A DNA stretch of 32,373 nucleotides from Stutzerimonas stutzeri (GCA_002345575.1 DDVX01000010.1:19384-51756), one strand, 5' to 3'. Shown: positions 1 through 8,323, counted from the stretch's first letter. Notes: generated by a model not told the origin, from the sequence alone. Translations and numbers: made by a program.

Positions 1-46
1 AAGCGCATCGACCGTTTCCGCGAGGCCGCACTAGAGCTAATTCTTC

Positions 47-54
47 AGAGTTCT
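47..54. repeat. Left 8-bp target-site duplication of IS66
   Basis: AGAGTTCT directly precedes the left IS66 end and belongs to the IS110 transposase sequence. The partner at 2095-2102 is AGGGTTCT, one base different. Eight-base duplications are typical of the IS66 family. Confidence 0.85.
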
Positions 55-75
55 GTAAGCGCTCCATAAACCCCA
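55..75 (+). repeat. IS66 left terminal inverted repeat
   Basis: 21 bases are perfectly complementary to 2074-2094, with scattered matches beyond. The repeat starts GTAAGCGC, the usual kind of IS66 terminus. Confidence 0.9.
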
Positions 76-108
76 TCTTCAAACGAACCGGCAGCTGGCC
101 GATTCTGC

Positions 109-130
109 GCTCCTGATTTCTTTCAGGAGC
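109..130 (+). promoter_or_regulatory. Hairpin sequestering the tnpB ribosome binding site
   Basis: GCTCCTGA (109-116) and TCAGGAGC (123-130) form a perfect 8-bp stem with a 6-base loop. The right arm contains the AGGAG Shine-Dalgarno of tnpB (125-129), 9 bases before the ATG at 139. In a transcript entering from outside, this stem would hide the ribosome binding site. Regulation is inferred; the complementarity is directly visible. Confidence 0.55.
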
Positions 131-138
131 AGCCTGCC

Positions 139-498
139 ATGATGCGTCCCGACGCCAAAGTCGAAAAAGTCTATCTGTACCCCAAGCCGGTCGACTTCCG
201 AAAGTCCATTGATGGCTTGGCTGCGCTGGTCGAGCTGGATATCAAAGTGGCAGTGTTCGATCCGGTGCTGTTCGTATTTCTCAATCGTGCACGCAATCGG
301 GTGAAGATTTTGTACTGGGAGCGCAACGGCTTCTGTCTGTGGCTAAAACGCCTGGAGGCCGAGCGATTCAAAACCGCGCCCGACGACCACGACGAGGCGA
401 TAGTGCTGACAGTTGAAGAATTGAACTGGCTGCTGGATGGTTTTGACCTCTGGCGCAACCGTCCGCATCAGGTTCTGACGCCACGCTTTGTAACCTGA
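139..498 (+). CDS. tnpB: IS66 family accessory protein TnpB
   Basis: 119 residues, the normal TnpB (IS66 Orf2) length. The segment with VYLYPKPVDFRKSIDGLAAL near the N-terminus and VKILYWERNGFCLWLKRLE in the middle is the recognisable family signature. The protein is needed for IS66 transposition together with TnpC, but its biochemical role is not well defined. Two adjacent ATG codons (139 and 142) are possible starts; AGGAG at 125-129 serves either. It lies 18 bp before tnpC. The Shine-Dalgarno is buried in a hairpin, suggesting translational restraint. Confidence 0.93.
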   Translation: MMRPDAKVEKVYLYPKPVDFRKSIDGLAALVELDIKVAVFDPVLFVFLNRARNRVKILYWERNGFCLWLKRLEAERFKTAPDDHDEAIVLTVEELNWLLDGFDLWRNRPHQVLTPRFVT

Positions 499-516
499 GT
501 CGGTATAATCCACGGC

Positions 517-2049
517 ATGATTTCCGTGCCAGAAACCCTTCCCGACGATCCTATTTTGCTGAAACAGCTTCTGCTTTCGGCGAATGCGCAGGTATCAGAG
601 AAGGACGGGCAAATTGAGCGCCTGCGTGAACAAAACGCCCTTTTGATCCAATGTCTCTTTGGCCGCAAATCCGAGCAGACCACCGATGCTCAAACGCCGC
701 AGTTGGCACTCTTCAACGAAGCAGAAAGCATCGTCGAGCCCGTGGAAGAAGCCTCAGATGAAGAGGTCGTTGCGCCTACCAAGCGTCGTGGTAAACGCAA
801 GCCGCTGCCCGCCGACTTGCCACGCATCGAAGTCATCCACGAACTTCCCGAGCATGAGCTGGCGTGCGTGTGCGGCTGCCGCAAACACGCGATTGGCGAA
901 GAAGTCAGCGAACAGCTTGAAATCGTGCCGATGCAGATCCGAGTGATCAAACACGTTCGTAAAGTCTACGGCTGCCGCGACTGCGAGACCGCACCGGTCA
1001 CAGCGGACAAGCCGGCCCAGTTGATTGAAAAAAGCATGGCCAGCCCAAGTGTGCTGGCCATGCTGCTGACCACCAAGTATGTCGACGGTTTGCCGCTTCA
1101 CCGTTTCGAAAAGGTACTGGGCCGACATGGCGTTGATATCCCGCGCCAGACCCTGGCTCGCTGGGTTATCCAGTGCGCAGGGCACTTCCAGCCTCTGCTG
1201 AATTTAATGCGCGACAGCCTGTTGAGCAGTCGTGTTATCCACTGCGATGAAACCCGCGTGCAGGTGTTGAAAGAACCTGACCGAGCGCCAGGCAGTCAGT
1301 CGTGGATGTGGGTGCAAACCGGCGGCCCGCCAGGCCAGCCAGTGATCCTTTTTGACTACTCCACCAGCCGAGCGCAGGAGGTGCCGACACGCTTGCTCGA
1401 CGGCTATCGCGGCTACGTCATGACCGATGATTACGCCGGTTACAACGCGCTGGGCGCACAAGCCGGAGTTGAGCGCTTAGGGTGTTGGGCTCATGCACGG
1501 CGCAAGTTCGTTGACGCACAAAAAGTGCAGCCCAAAGGCAAGACGGGCCGTGCTGATATCGCGCTGAACCTGATCAACAAGCTGTATGGCATCGAGCGCG
1601 ATCTCAAGGACAGCGACGATGAAAACCGAAAAGCCGGTCGTCATGAGCGCAGCCTGCCGGTACTGGCTCAGTTGAAAAGCTGGATGGAGAAAACGCAGCC
1701 CCAGGTCACGGCTCAGAACGCCCTGGGCAAAGCCATTGGTTACTTGGCAAGTAACTGGAACAAGCTTGAACGGTATGTCGAGGAAGGTTACCTGCCAATC
1801 GACAACAACGCTGCTGAACGAGCTATCAGGCCCTTCGTGATCGGAAGAAAGAACTGGTTGTTTAGCGACACGCCAAAAGGCGCGACGGCCAGTGCTCAGC
1901 TTTACAGCGTGGTCGAGACCGCCAAAGCCAACGGCCAAGAGCCCTATGCGTGGCTGCGCCACGCACTGGAGCGACTGCCGCAGGCGTCCTCGGTTGAGGA
2001 TTACGAAGCCCTGTTGCCGTGGAACTGCTCGCCCGTATCGCCGAGCTGA
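517..2049 (+). CDS. tnpC: IS66 family transposase TnpC
   Basis: 510 residues, the usual TnpC size. An N-terminal leucine-rich or coiled region (about 12-50) is followed by a basic stretch (RRGKRK, near 90-95). A cysteine-rich zinc-binding module follows (C117, C119, C121, then C153 and C156). The DDE catalytic core has D244 in HCDETRVQV, D304 in TDDYAGY and E434 in NNAAERAIRPF; the last is followed by the family-typical IGRKNWLFSDTPKGA block. The C-terminus (YAWLRHALERLP) matches the IS66 C-terminal domain. All catalytic residues are present and the element ends are intact, so it may be active. It cuts the host IS110 transposase gene in the same orientation. Confidence 0.96.
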   Translation: MISVPETLPDDPILLKQLLLSANAQVSEKDGQIERLREQNALLIQCLFGRKSEQTTDAQTPQLALFNEAESIVEPVEEASDEEVVAPTKRRGKRKPLPADLPRIEVIHELPEHELACVCGCRKHAIGEEVSEQLEIVPMQIRVIKHVRKVYGCRDCETAPVTADKPAQLIEKSMASPSVLAMLLTTKYVDGLPLHRFEKVLGRHGVDIPRQTLARWVIQCAGHFQPLLNLMRDSLLSSRVIHCDETRVQVLKEPDRAPGSQSWMWVQTGGPPGQPVILFDYSTSRAQEVPTRLLDGYRGYVMTDDYAGYNALGAQAGVERLGCWAHARRKFVDAQKVQPKGKTGRADIALNLINKLYGIERDLKDSDDENRKAGRHERSLPVLAQLKSWMEKTQPQVTAQNALGKAIGYLASNWNKLERYVEEGYLPIDNNAAERAIRPFVIGRKNWLFSDTPKGATASAQLYSVVETAKANGQEPYAWLRHALERLPQASSVEDYEALLPWNCSPVSPS

Positions 2050-2073
2050 GTGCTCCTCCTGCCTTGATAGAGG

Positions 2074-2094
2074 TGGGGTTTATGGAGCGCTTAC
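2074..2094 (-). repeat. IS66 right terminal inverted repeat
   Basis: This is the reverse complement of 55-75 over all 21 bases. It is followed immediately by the mutated target duplication at 2095-2102. Confidence 0.9.
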
Positions 2095-2102
2095 AGGGTT
2101 CT
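2095..2102. repeat. Right 8-bp target-site duplication of IS66 (one mismatch)
   Basis: AGGGTTCT here against AGAGTTCT at 47-54. The uninterrupted IS110 copy has AGAGTTCT, so the right repeat carries the change. Confidence 0.8.
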
Positions 2103-2588
2103 GAGCTGAGCGTAAGTTACAAGTGCATGATCGCAGGGCCAGGTATCGGAGAGGTTTCAGCCATCGCCATGCTGGCCGAGTTAGCGACGTTGCCGCCGAC
2201 TTTGAAATCCAATCAGGTCAGCCGCCATGCGGGGCTCGACGTGCGGCTGACCCAATCAGGCACAAGCCTGAACAAACCCGGACGCATGAGCAAAGCGGGA
2301 AACGCTTACCTGCGCGCCGCCATGTTCATGCCTGCACTAAGTGCAATGCGCTGTGATCGCTATGTCAAAGCATTCTTTGATGGGCTGGTGGCGCGAGGCA
2401 AGAAGAAGATGCAGGCGATTGGCGCCATCATGCGCAAGTACCTGACCGGTGTCTGGGCCTGCATCCGCAGCGGTGAGCCATTTGATACGGCCAAGCTTTT
2501 CAGTGAAAAGCATCTACTGAAAGCTTGACCGTAAACAGAGTATCTACAGGCGTGTGGGGCGAAATGGCGGCGTGGCATAATCGGCGGC

Positions 2589-4985
2589 ATGAAGATGACT
2601 GCTGAGCGCCATGCTCCCGTATGCAGCTGGCGACCACGGCTGGCCTATGTTTCACCGCTGCCACCTGCACGAACGGGTATCGCCGGTTACACCGGAGCAT
2701 TGTTGCCGGCATTGAGCGTTTTCTACCGTATCGAACTGGTGGCCGAGCAGACGGAAGGGCATGCACTGCCTGACGACTATCCGGTACGAGATGCCGACTG
2801 GCTGCGCCAGCATGCTGCCGATTACGACCTGGTGCTCTATCAATTTGGCAACTCCGCGTTTCATGCCTGGATGCAGCCGTTGCTGCGTGATGTGCCGGGC
2901 GTGGTGGTGCTGCATGACTTCTTTCTCGGTGGGCTGTGCGATGCGCTGGAGCGGGCAGCAGGCACTGGAGGGCTGAAAGCCGAGGTGTTGCTGCAGGCCC
3001 ACGGTTACTCGCCGCTGCTGCTGGGGCGGGAACAGCCGGGGGCGGTAAATGCGCGTTACCCCTGCAACTTGGTGGTGCTGCAGCATGCCCGTGGCGTGCT
3101 GGTGCACTCCCACGAATCGCGGCGGCTGGCGCGACGCTGGCTGGGCGCTCAGGCCGATCGGGGCTGGCAGCAGGTGCCGCTGGTACGCGCTGCCCCTGCG
3201 GCCATTACGCGCCAGCAGGCGCGCCAGGCGCTGGGGCTGGCGCAGGATACGTTTCTGGTTTGCAGCTTCGGCCTGCTGGCGACCACCAAGCTCAATCACC
3301 GCCTGCTCGATGCCTGGCTCGCCAGCGACTTGGCGCAGGTGCCCGCGGCGCAGTTGCTGTTCGTCGGCGCTCCCGCCGATGAAGTTTATGTGCAGCACAT
3401 GCTGGTCCGTGTTTCATGCCCTGCCCAGCGCGCCCGGATCAGCGTTAGCGGCTGGGTGGATGATGACCGCTATGCGCTTTACCTGGCAGCGGCAGATGTG
3501 GCGGTGCAGTTGCGCACCTGTTCGCGCGGCGAGAGTTCGGCGGCGGTGCTTGATTGCATGGGCCATGGGCTGCCGACCATCGTCAACGCCCATGGCAGCA
3601 TGGCCGAGCTGCCGACCGAGACGATATGGCAGCTGCCGGATCATTTCGAAGATGGCCAGTTGACCGCCGCGCTGGAGCATCTGCATGCAAGCCCGTCGGC
3701 GCGCAACGCGCTCGGCGAACGCGCCCGTGCCTTCGTCGCCGACGTGCATTCTCCGGCGCGTTGTGCGCAGGCCTATCAGCACGCGCTGCAGGCCATCGGG
3801 CGGGGCGTCGGGGTTGTGCCGGCGCCCCGACAATTATTGGTGGATATCAGCGCTACGCAGCAGGCTACGCGCATCACCGGTATCGAGCGAGTGGCCCATG
3901 CGCTGTTGCGCGTGTGGCTGGCTGGCGATGACGGGGGCGTGCGCATCGAGCCGGTGTATCTGGTGCGTTCCGGTGAGGGCTGGCACTACCAGTACGCTCG
4001 CCGCTTCGCTGCACAATTGCTGGGAATCGAACCGGTTCTCGCCGACCAGCCGGTACGGTTTGCGCCCGGCGATTGCCTGCTGGCGCTGGATATCTGCGCC
4101 GGTGCACTGGTCGAGGCGCATGGGCAGGGCCTGTACCAGCGTTTGCGGGAAAAGCGCGTGAGCTGCCGGGTAATGATCCATGATGTCTTGCCGGTTACCC
4201 GGCCAGCGCTGTTCCCGGCCTCGATGCGCCCGCATTTCCTGGCGTGGCTGGATGCGGTGCTGGGCTGGGATGCGGCGATCTGTGTGACCCATGCCGCTCG
4301 TGTGCAGTTACGCCAATGGCTGAACGAGCACCGCCCGGAACGGGTTGGCCTGCCCATCCACTGCTCCTGGCACGGGGCTGACTTTTCTCCAGTAGGGACA
4401 AGCCAGGGCGAGTGGCGCGCGCCTTGGCAGGGTGGTGACCCTACAGTGCTGATGGTCGGTACGCTGGAGCCGCGCAAGGGCCATCTGCAGGTGCTGCAGG
4501 CTTGTTCGTTGCTGTGGCAGACCGGGGTGCGGTTCAATTTGCTGCTGGTCGGCGCAGAAGGCTGGCAGGGTGTCGCGGCAAGTGAGCGTGGCCCGGTGGT
4601 CGAGTTGCTGCAGGCACTGCACGGCCATGCGCAATGGCAGCGCCAGTTGTTCTGGCTGAAAGATGTCGACGATCAGCAGCTGGCGGCCCTTTATGCCCGT
4701 GCCGATGGTCTGCTGGCGGCTTCCTGGGATGAGGGCTTCGGGCTACCGCTGGTAGAGGCGGCCCGCTATGGCGTGCCGATACTGGCGCGTGATATTCCGG
4801 TGTTCCGTGAGGTTACTGGCGGCCAGGCGCGCTTCTTCCAGGCCGACACGCCCGAAGAGCTGGCTCGCGCGCTTCGCCAGTGGCTGGCTGACGGGATGAC
4901 GTCTATGGGGTCGGGCGTAACTCTTTGGCCGAGCTGGGAACAGAGTGCTGCGCGGCTGCTCGAATACTGCCTTGTGGAGCCCTGA
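2589..4985 (+). CDS. Two-domain GT4-type glycosyltransferase (O-antigen chain)
   Basis: 798 residues containing two GT-B glycosyltransferase units. Unit 1 (about 17-400) starts with RLAYVSPLPPARTGIAGYTG and has a late CSRGESSAAVLDCMGHGLP segment, the place where GT4 enzymes bind the nucleotide sugar. Unit 2 (about 414-798) starts with LLVDISATQQATRITGIERV and has EPRKGH (about 628) and EGFGLPLVEAARYGVP (about 715), the classic GT4 donor-site motifs. Such tandem enzymes add two residues in O-polysaccharide synthesis at the cytoplasmic membrane face. It lies upstream of wzm, which starts 79 bp after its stop. The ATG at 2589 is only about 40 bp after the IS110 end and lacks a strong Shine-Dalgarno, so the insertion may have replaced the native upstream region. 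Donor and linkage cannot be read from the sequence. Confidence 0.85.
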   Translation: MKMTAERHAPVCSWRPRLAYVSPLPPARTGIAGYTGALLPALSVFYRIELVAEQTEGHALPDDYPVRDADWLRQHAADYDLVLYQFGNSAFHAWMQPLLRDVPGVVVLHDFFLGGLCDALERAAGTGGLKAEVLLQAHGYSPLLLGREQPGAVNARYPCNLVVLQHARGVLVHSHESRRLARRWLGAQADRGWQQVPLVRAAPAAITRQQARQALGLAQDTFLVCSFGLLATTKLNHRLLDAWLASDLAQVPAAQLLFVGAPADEVYVQHMLVRVSCPAQRARISVSGWVDDDRYALYLAAADVAVQLRTCSRGESSAAVLDCMGHGLPTIVNAHGSMAELPTETIWQLPDHFEDGQLTAALEHLHASPSARNALGERARAFVADVHSPARCAQAYQHALQAIGRGVGVVPAPRQLLVDISATQQATRITGIERVAHALLRVWLAGDDGGVRIEPVYLVRSGEGWHYQYARRFAAQLLGIEPVLADQPVRFAPGDCLLALDICAGALVEAHGQGLYQRLREKRVSCRVMIHDVLPVTRPALFPASMRPHFLAWLDAVLGWDAAICVTHAARVQLRQWLNEHRPERVGLPIHCSWHGADFSPVGTSQGEWRAPWQGGDPTVLMVGTLEPRKGHLQVLQACSLLWQTGVRFNLLLVGAEGWQGVAASERGPVVELLQALHGHAQWQRQLFWLKDVDDQQLAALYARADGLLAASWDEGFGLPLVEAARYGVPILARDIPVFREVTGGQARFFQADTPEELARALRQWLADGMTSMGSGVTLWPSWEQSAARLLEYCLVEP

Positions 4986-5064
4986 CAGCGAGTCGTTGTT
5001 GGGCTTGGGGTACGCATCGTCGTATGATTGCCGACCGCCTGCCAGGCGGGTCGCAGGAGTCAAT

Positions 5065-5859
5065 ATGTTCGCTTTGTTGAAGGGGCTCTGGGCGTACCGG
5101 GGCTTTATCGTGTCATCCATCCGCAACGAGTTCGTTTCGCGCTTCGCGCGCAGTCGGCTTGGCGGGCTGTGGATGATCATCCACCCGTTGGCCCAGGTAG
5201 CCATCTATGCACTGGTGCTGTCCAACGTGCTAGCCGCACGGCTGCCAGGTATCGAGAGCAAATACGGCTATGCCCAGTATCTGCTGGCCGGCATCCTGGC
5301 CTGGTCGCTGTTTTCGGAGATCGTCACGCGCTGCCTGACCCTGTTTATCGAGCAGGGCTCGCTGATGAAGAAGATGCGTTTTCCACGTATCACTTTGCCG
5401 GTGATCGTGATGGGTTCCAGCCTGCTGAACAACCTGCTGCTGCTGGTGGCGCTGCTGGTGGTGTTCGCCCTGCTGGGGCAGTTGCCCCACGTGCAGATGC
5501 TGTGGCTGGTGCCGCTGACATTGGCGTGCATGGTGATTGCACTGGGGATCGGCCTGATCCTGGGCATCCTGAACGTGTTCGTGCGCGACATCGGGCAGGC
5601 GGTGCCGATTCTGTTGCAAATGTGGTTCTGGTTCACGCCGATCATCTATCCGGTGAATATCATTCCTGAGGCCTATCGCGGGGCCTTGGCGTTCAACCCG
5701 ATGTTTCCCATCGTCAATGCTTACCACGAGGTGCTGGTTTACGGGCGTGCACCGGATGTGCAGCACGTCGTGCTGTTGTGCCTGGTGGGGCTGGCGCTGA
5801 TGGGCCTGGGCCTGTTCATGTTCCGCCGTGCGACGCCTGAAATGGTGGATGTGCTATGA
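5065..5859 (+). CDS. wzm: O-antigen ABC transporter permease Wzm
   Basis: 264 residues from the ATG at 5065, which has AGGAG 6 bases upstream; a longer in-frame start at 4945 lies inside the previous gene and has no support. This is an ABC-2 type polysaccharide permease. The amphipathic N-terminus has the family stretch SRLGGLWMIIHPLAQVAIY. About six membrane segments follow, including LLNNLLLLVALLVVFALLG and MVIALGIGLILGILNVFV, then WFWFTPIIYP and FNPMFPIVNAYHEVLVYG near the end. It should form the channel that exports undecaprenyl-pyrophosphate-linked O-polysaccharide, paired with Wzt. The stop overlaps the wzt start (ATGA), indicating translational coupling. Confidence 0.92.
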   Translation: MFALLKGLWAYRGFIVSSIRNEFVSRFARSRLGGLWMIIHPLAQVAIYALVLSNVLAARLPGIESKYGYAQYLLAGILAWSLFSEIVTRCLTLFIEQGSLMKKMRFPRITLPVIVMGSSLLNNLLLLVALLVVFALLGQLPHVQMLWLVPLTLACMVIALGIGLILGILNVFVRDIGQAVPILLQMWFWFTPIIYPVNIIPEAYRGALAFNPMFPIVNAYHEVLVYGRAPDVQHVVLLCLVGLALMGLGLFMFRRATPEMVDVL

Positions 5860-7073
5860 GCCTGTTGTCTGTGACGCAACTGGGCAAGGCCTACCGCAGC
5901 TATGCCTCGGAGCTGCATCGGGTGGCGAGCTGGTTCGGTATGTCGATTCGTGCCCGCAAGGAAAACTGGGTGCTACGCGAGGTGAGTTTCGCCATCGAGC
6001 CTGGCGAAGCGGTGGGGCTGGTGGGGCAGAATGGCGCCGGCAAATCCACGTTGCTCAAGCTGATTGCCGGTACGCTGCAGCCTACCGAGGGAACGGTTGC
6101 CATCAATGGCCGGATTGCCGCGATCCTTGAATTGGGGATGGGCTTCAACACCGAGTTGAGTGGGCGGCAGAACGCCTATCACGCTGCCGGGCTGATGGGT
6201 TTCACGGTCGAACAGATCGATGGTGTGATCGGTCAGATCGAGGCGTTCGCCGAGATCGGTCGCTATTTTGATCAGCCGGTGCGCATGTATTCCAGCGGCA
6301 TGCAGGTGCGGGTGGCGTTCGCGGTGGCGACGGCCTTTCGCCCGGAAATCCTGATTGTCGACGAGGCCTTGTCGGTAGGCGATCTGTACTTCCAGCACAA
6401 GTGCTTCGAGCGTATCCGCGAGTTTCGCCAGCAGGGCACGACGCTGTTGATCGTCTCCCATGATCGGGACTCCATTCTGTCACTGTGTGACCGTGCGATT
6501 CTGCTGGAGGCAGGCCGGGTGCTGCGCGATGGCCGGCCGGAGGAGGTGATGGACTATTACAATGCGTTGATCGCCGACAAGGAGCAGGCGACGGTACAGG
6601 TCACGCAACTGGACGATGGCAGTATGCAGACTCGCTCTGGTAGCGGCGAGGCGCGCATCGAGAGCGTAACGTTGTGCAATGCACGCGGTGAGTCGGTGGA
6701 AACCCTGGCGGTGGGCGAGCCGGTGACGCTACGCATCCGCGTCAGGATCGAGCGTGTGATTCCAGAGCTGGTGGTCGGCTATGTGATCAAGGATCGCTAC
6801 GGGCAGGCCGTGTACGGAACCAATACGAGTTATCTCGACCATACACAGCGCGATTTGCAGGCCGGCGAGGTGGTCGAATACCACTTTGCATTCGAGGCCG
6901 CGCTGGGAGTGGGCTCGTATTCGGTCGCGCTGGCGCTGCATGCGTCCGAAAGCCATGTTGCGCATAACTATGAATGGCGCGATCTAGCGCTGGTATTCAG
7001 TGTCGTCAACCTCGACAAGCCTCAGTTCGTGGGTACGGCCTGGATGCCTCCGAAAGTGGAATGCATCAGATGA
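5856..7073 (+). CDS. wzt: O-antigen ABC transporter ATP-binding protein Wzt with C-terminal substrate domain
   Basis: 405 residues. The nucleotide-binding domain (about 1-235) has Walker A GQNGAGKST (57-65), an ABC signature variant YSSGMQ (145-150), Walker B ILIVDE (165-170) and the H-loop histidine H202. Residues from about 245 to 400 form an additional beta-rich domain (VTLRIRVRIERVIPELVVGY, then a segment with YGTNT). This resembles the Wzt carbohydrate-binding domain that recognises the capped non-reducing end of O-antigens such as E. coli O8/O9a. Its presence suggests an export mechanism dependent on chain termination. That fits the methyltransferase encoded next, whose ATG overlaps this stop codon. 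Confidence 0.93.
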   Translation: MSLLSVTQLGKAYRSYASELHRVASWFGMSIRARKENWVLREVSFAIEPGEAVGLVGQNGAGKSTLLKLIAGTLQPTEGTVAINGRIAAILELGMGFNTELSGRQNAYHAAGLMGFTVEQIDGVIGQIEAFAEIGRYFDQPVRMYSSGMQVRVAFAVATAFRPEILIVDEALSVGDLYFQHKCFERIREFRQQGTTLLIVSHDRDSILSLCDRAILLEAGRVLRDGRPEEVMDYYNALIADKEQATVQVTQLDDGSMQTRSGSGEARIESVTLCNARGESVETLAVGEPVTLRIRVRIERVIPELVVGYVIKDRYGQAVYGTNTSYLDHTQRDLQAGEVVEYHFAFEAALGVGSYSVALALHASESHVAHNYEWRDLALVFSVVNLDKPQFVGTAWMPPKVECIR

Positions 7074-8317
7074 GCGATTCTTTTTACCGCGCCTTCGAAG
7101 AGCGCTATCGCGGTTCGCGCGAGATGATCAAGGCGCGACAGCAGGCCTATCTGCCGTTCCTCAAGCCCTTGACCGGCGAGGCGGAACCGCCGGCAGCACT
7201 CGACGTTGGCTGTGGTCGGGGCGAATGGCTGGAAGTGCTGTTGGAAAATGGCTTCGCCGCCAGGGGTATCGATCTCGACGCCGGCATGCTTGAAGCCTGC
7301 GAGGCGCTCGGGCTACCTGCGGCGAAGGGGGATGCGATTGCAGCGCTGCAGGCGCTTGCCGATGATAGCCAGGCGCTCGTGTCGGGCTTTCATATCGTCG
7401 AGCACATTCCGTTCGAGAGCGCCCAGGTACTGATTGCCGAAGCGCTGCGGGCGCTGCGACCAGGCGGAATCCTGATTCTTGAAACCCCAAATCCGGAAAA
7501 CATAGTCGTCGCCGGCAGCAACTTTTATCTTGATCCGACCCATGAACGCCCCTTACCGCATCAGTTGTTGAGCTTTATGGCGGAGTTTTCCGGCTTTGCC
7601 CGTACCAGGGTATTGCGTTTGCAGGAGGATCCGCATCTGCTCGCGCGTGAGCAGATCGGGGTACTCGACGTGCTGAGCGGAACGAGCCCGGACTACGCGA
7701 TCATTGCGCAGAAACATGCGCCGAACGAGCAGATGGCCGTGCTGGACGAGGCCTTCGCCAAGGATTATGGAGTGGCGCTGGAGACGCTGGCCTGGAAATA
7801 CGATGCAGGTGTGGATCGCCGGATCAATCAGGCCATGCGCGAGGTGATGGACGTGCAATTGCAACGTGCCGAAGAACGCATGCGTCGGCTGGAATGTGAG
7901 CGTGACCAGGCGCTGGCACAAAGGCAGGCAGTGCTGGATAGCATGTCGTGGCGCATCACCGCGCCCATGCGCAGGTTGGTTGTATTTGCACGTAGGGCGC
8001 GGCACTTCTCTGTGCCGCGTATCCGGTTGGATCTGGCCGGGCGGGTGAAGCCTGTACTCGGACGAGCCCTGCTCGGCGTGCGTTCACGTCTGTTGCCGGT
8101 CGTGCGCAGGTATCCCTGGCTGGCGACGCGTCTGCGCCGGTTCCGTTATCTGGACCATCGCCTGCAAGGCCTTTTCGCACGGGGCAGGACAGACGCTGAG
8201 CAGATGTTTGGCAAGCCCTGCGATAACGAGGCGTTGCTAGGGGGTTCCCTGGCGCAGCGCAACGGTCACCAGGCGGACCGCAAGAGCCCGCTGGAATCCT
8301 GGTTCAGCCAGAAATAA
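7070..8317 (+). CDS. SAM-dependent methyltransferase with coiled coil, probable O-antigen chain terminator
   Basis: 415 residues from the ATG at 7070, which overlaps the wzt stop; the in-frame extension to 6974 lies inside wzt. The N-terminal class I methyltransferase has motif I DVGCGRGEW (45-53), GIDLD (66-70) and the acidic and post-motif segments VEHIPF (110-115), LRPGGILILETPNPE (129-143). From about 250 to 290 there is a charged heptad-like helix (QLQRAEERMRRLECERDQAL), then SMSWRITAPMRRL, a segment often found at the end of such surface-polysaccharide enzymes, and a basic tail. In ABC-transporter O-antigens, methyl caps and coiled-coil rulers (WbdD-type) stop elongation. No kinase domain like that of WbdD is present. 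The capping role is inferred from position beside wzt. Confidence 0.82.
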   Translation: MSDSFYRAFEERYRGSREMIKARQQAYLPFLKPLTGEAEPPAALDVGCGRGEWLEVLLENGFAARGIDLDAGMLEACEALGLPAAKGDAIAALQALADDSQALVSGFHIVEHIPFESAQVLIAEALRALRPGGILILETPNPENIVVAGSNFYLDPTHERPLPHQLLSFMAEFSGFARTRVLRLQEDPHLLAREQIGVLDVLSGTSPDYAIIAQKHAPNEQMAVLDEAFAKDYGVALETLAWKYDAGVDRRINQAMREVMDVQLQRAEERMRRLECERDQALAQRQAVLDSMSWRITAPMRRLVVFARRARHFSVPRIRLDLAGRVKPVLGRALLGVRSRLLPVVRRYPWLATRLRRFRYLDHRLQGLFARGRTDAEQMFGKPCDNEALLGGSLAQRNGHQADRKSPLESWFSQK

Positions 8318-8323
8318 GGTTTG

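Larger units (their letters stand above)
55..2094 (+). mobile_element. IS66-family insertion sequence (tnpB-tnpC type, no tnpA)
   Basis: A 2040-bp element with perfect 21-bp terminal inverted repeats beginning GTAAGCGCTCCATAAACC, flanked by an 8-bp duplication with one mismatch. It carries tnpB and tnpC, both plus strand. Only 84 bp separate the left end from tnpB, so the tnpA gene that many IS66 elements carry is absent. Comparison with the uninterrupted IS110 copy confirms both ends exactly. Confidence 0.95.
1..2528 (+). pseudogene. IS110-family transposase, split by IS66 insertion
   Basis: The coding sequence is the same transposase as at 28120-29115. Codons for about 18 residues (ending LELILQSS) sit at 1-54 and the C-terminal domain resumes at 2103 and runs to the stop at 2526-2528. 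The break falls near residue 190, between the N-terminal DEDD nuclease domain and the C-terminal serine-containing Transposase_20 domain (SGTSLNKPGRMSKAG). No active full-length protein can be made. An open frame beginning in the last part of the IS66 element (from 2019) continues in frame into the C-terminal half, so a 169-residue chimera is formally possible, but it lacks the DEDD domain. The first fragment has E where the intact copy has K (RFREAA versus RFRKAA). Confidence 0.85.
1..2546 (+). mobile_element. IS110-family element, copy 1 (left end outside window, interrupted by IS66)
   Basis: The right part (2103-2546) and the first 54 bases match the intact IS110 copy at 27871-29132 almost base for base. 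I see two differences in the right part and one in the left part. The match to copy 2 stops just after CTAC at 2548, which fixes the right boundary; with the inferred CT core the element ends at 2544-2546. The middle is occupied by an IS66 element. The left end lies beyond the window. Both copies have the same orientation, so they bracket the O-antigen locus as direct repeats. Confidence 0.85.

Noticed and set aside
504..509. TATAAT between tnpB and tnpC as an internal promoter
   Set aside because: No -35-like hexamer at 16-18 bp spacing; the genes are only 18 bp apart and probably one transcript.
2525..2588. IS110 right end as a new promoter for the glycosyltransferase operon (TTGACC and CATAAT boxes)
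   Set aside because: The two boxes are about 45 bp apart, and CATAAT lies too close to the start codon to work with that start.
2652..3398. Minus-strand open frame of 248 codons opposite the first glycosyltransferase
   Set aside because: A mirror frame of a high-GC gene; rich in Q, R and H, no start signals or family resemblance.
4945..5064. Extended N-terminus of Wzm from an upstream start
   Set aside because: It overlaps the preceding gene and has no ribosome binding site, whereas the ATG at 5065 has AGGAG and gives the usual Wzm start.
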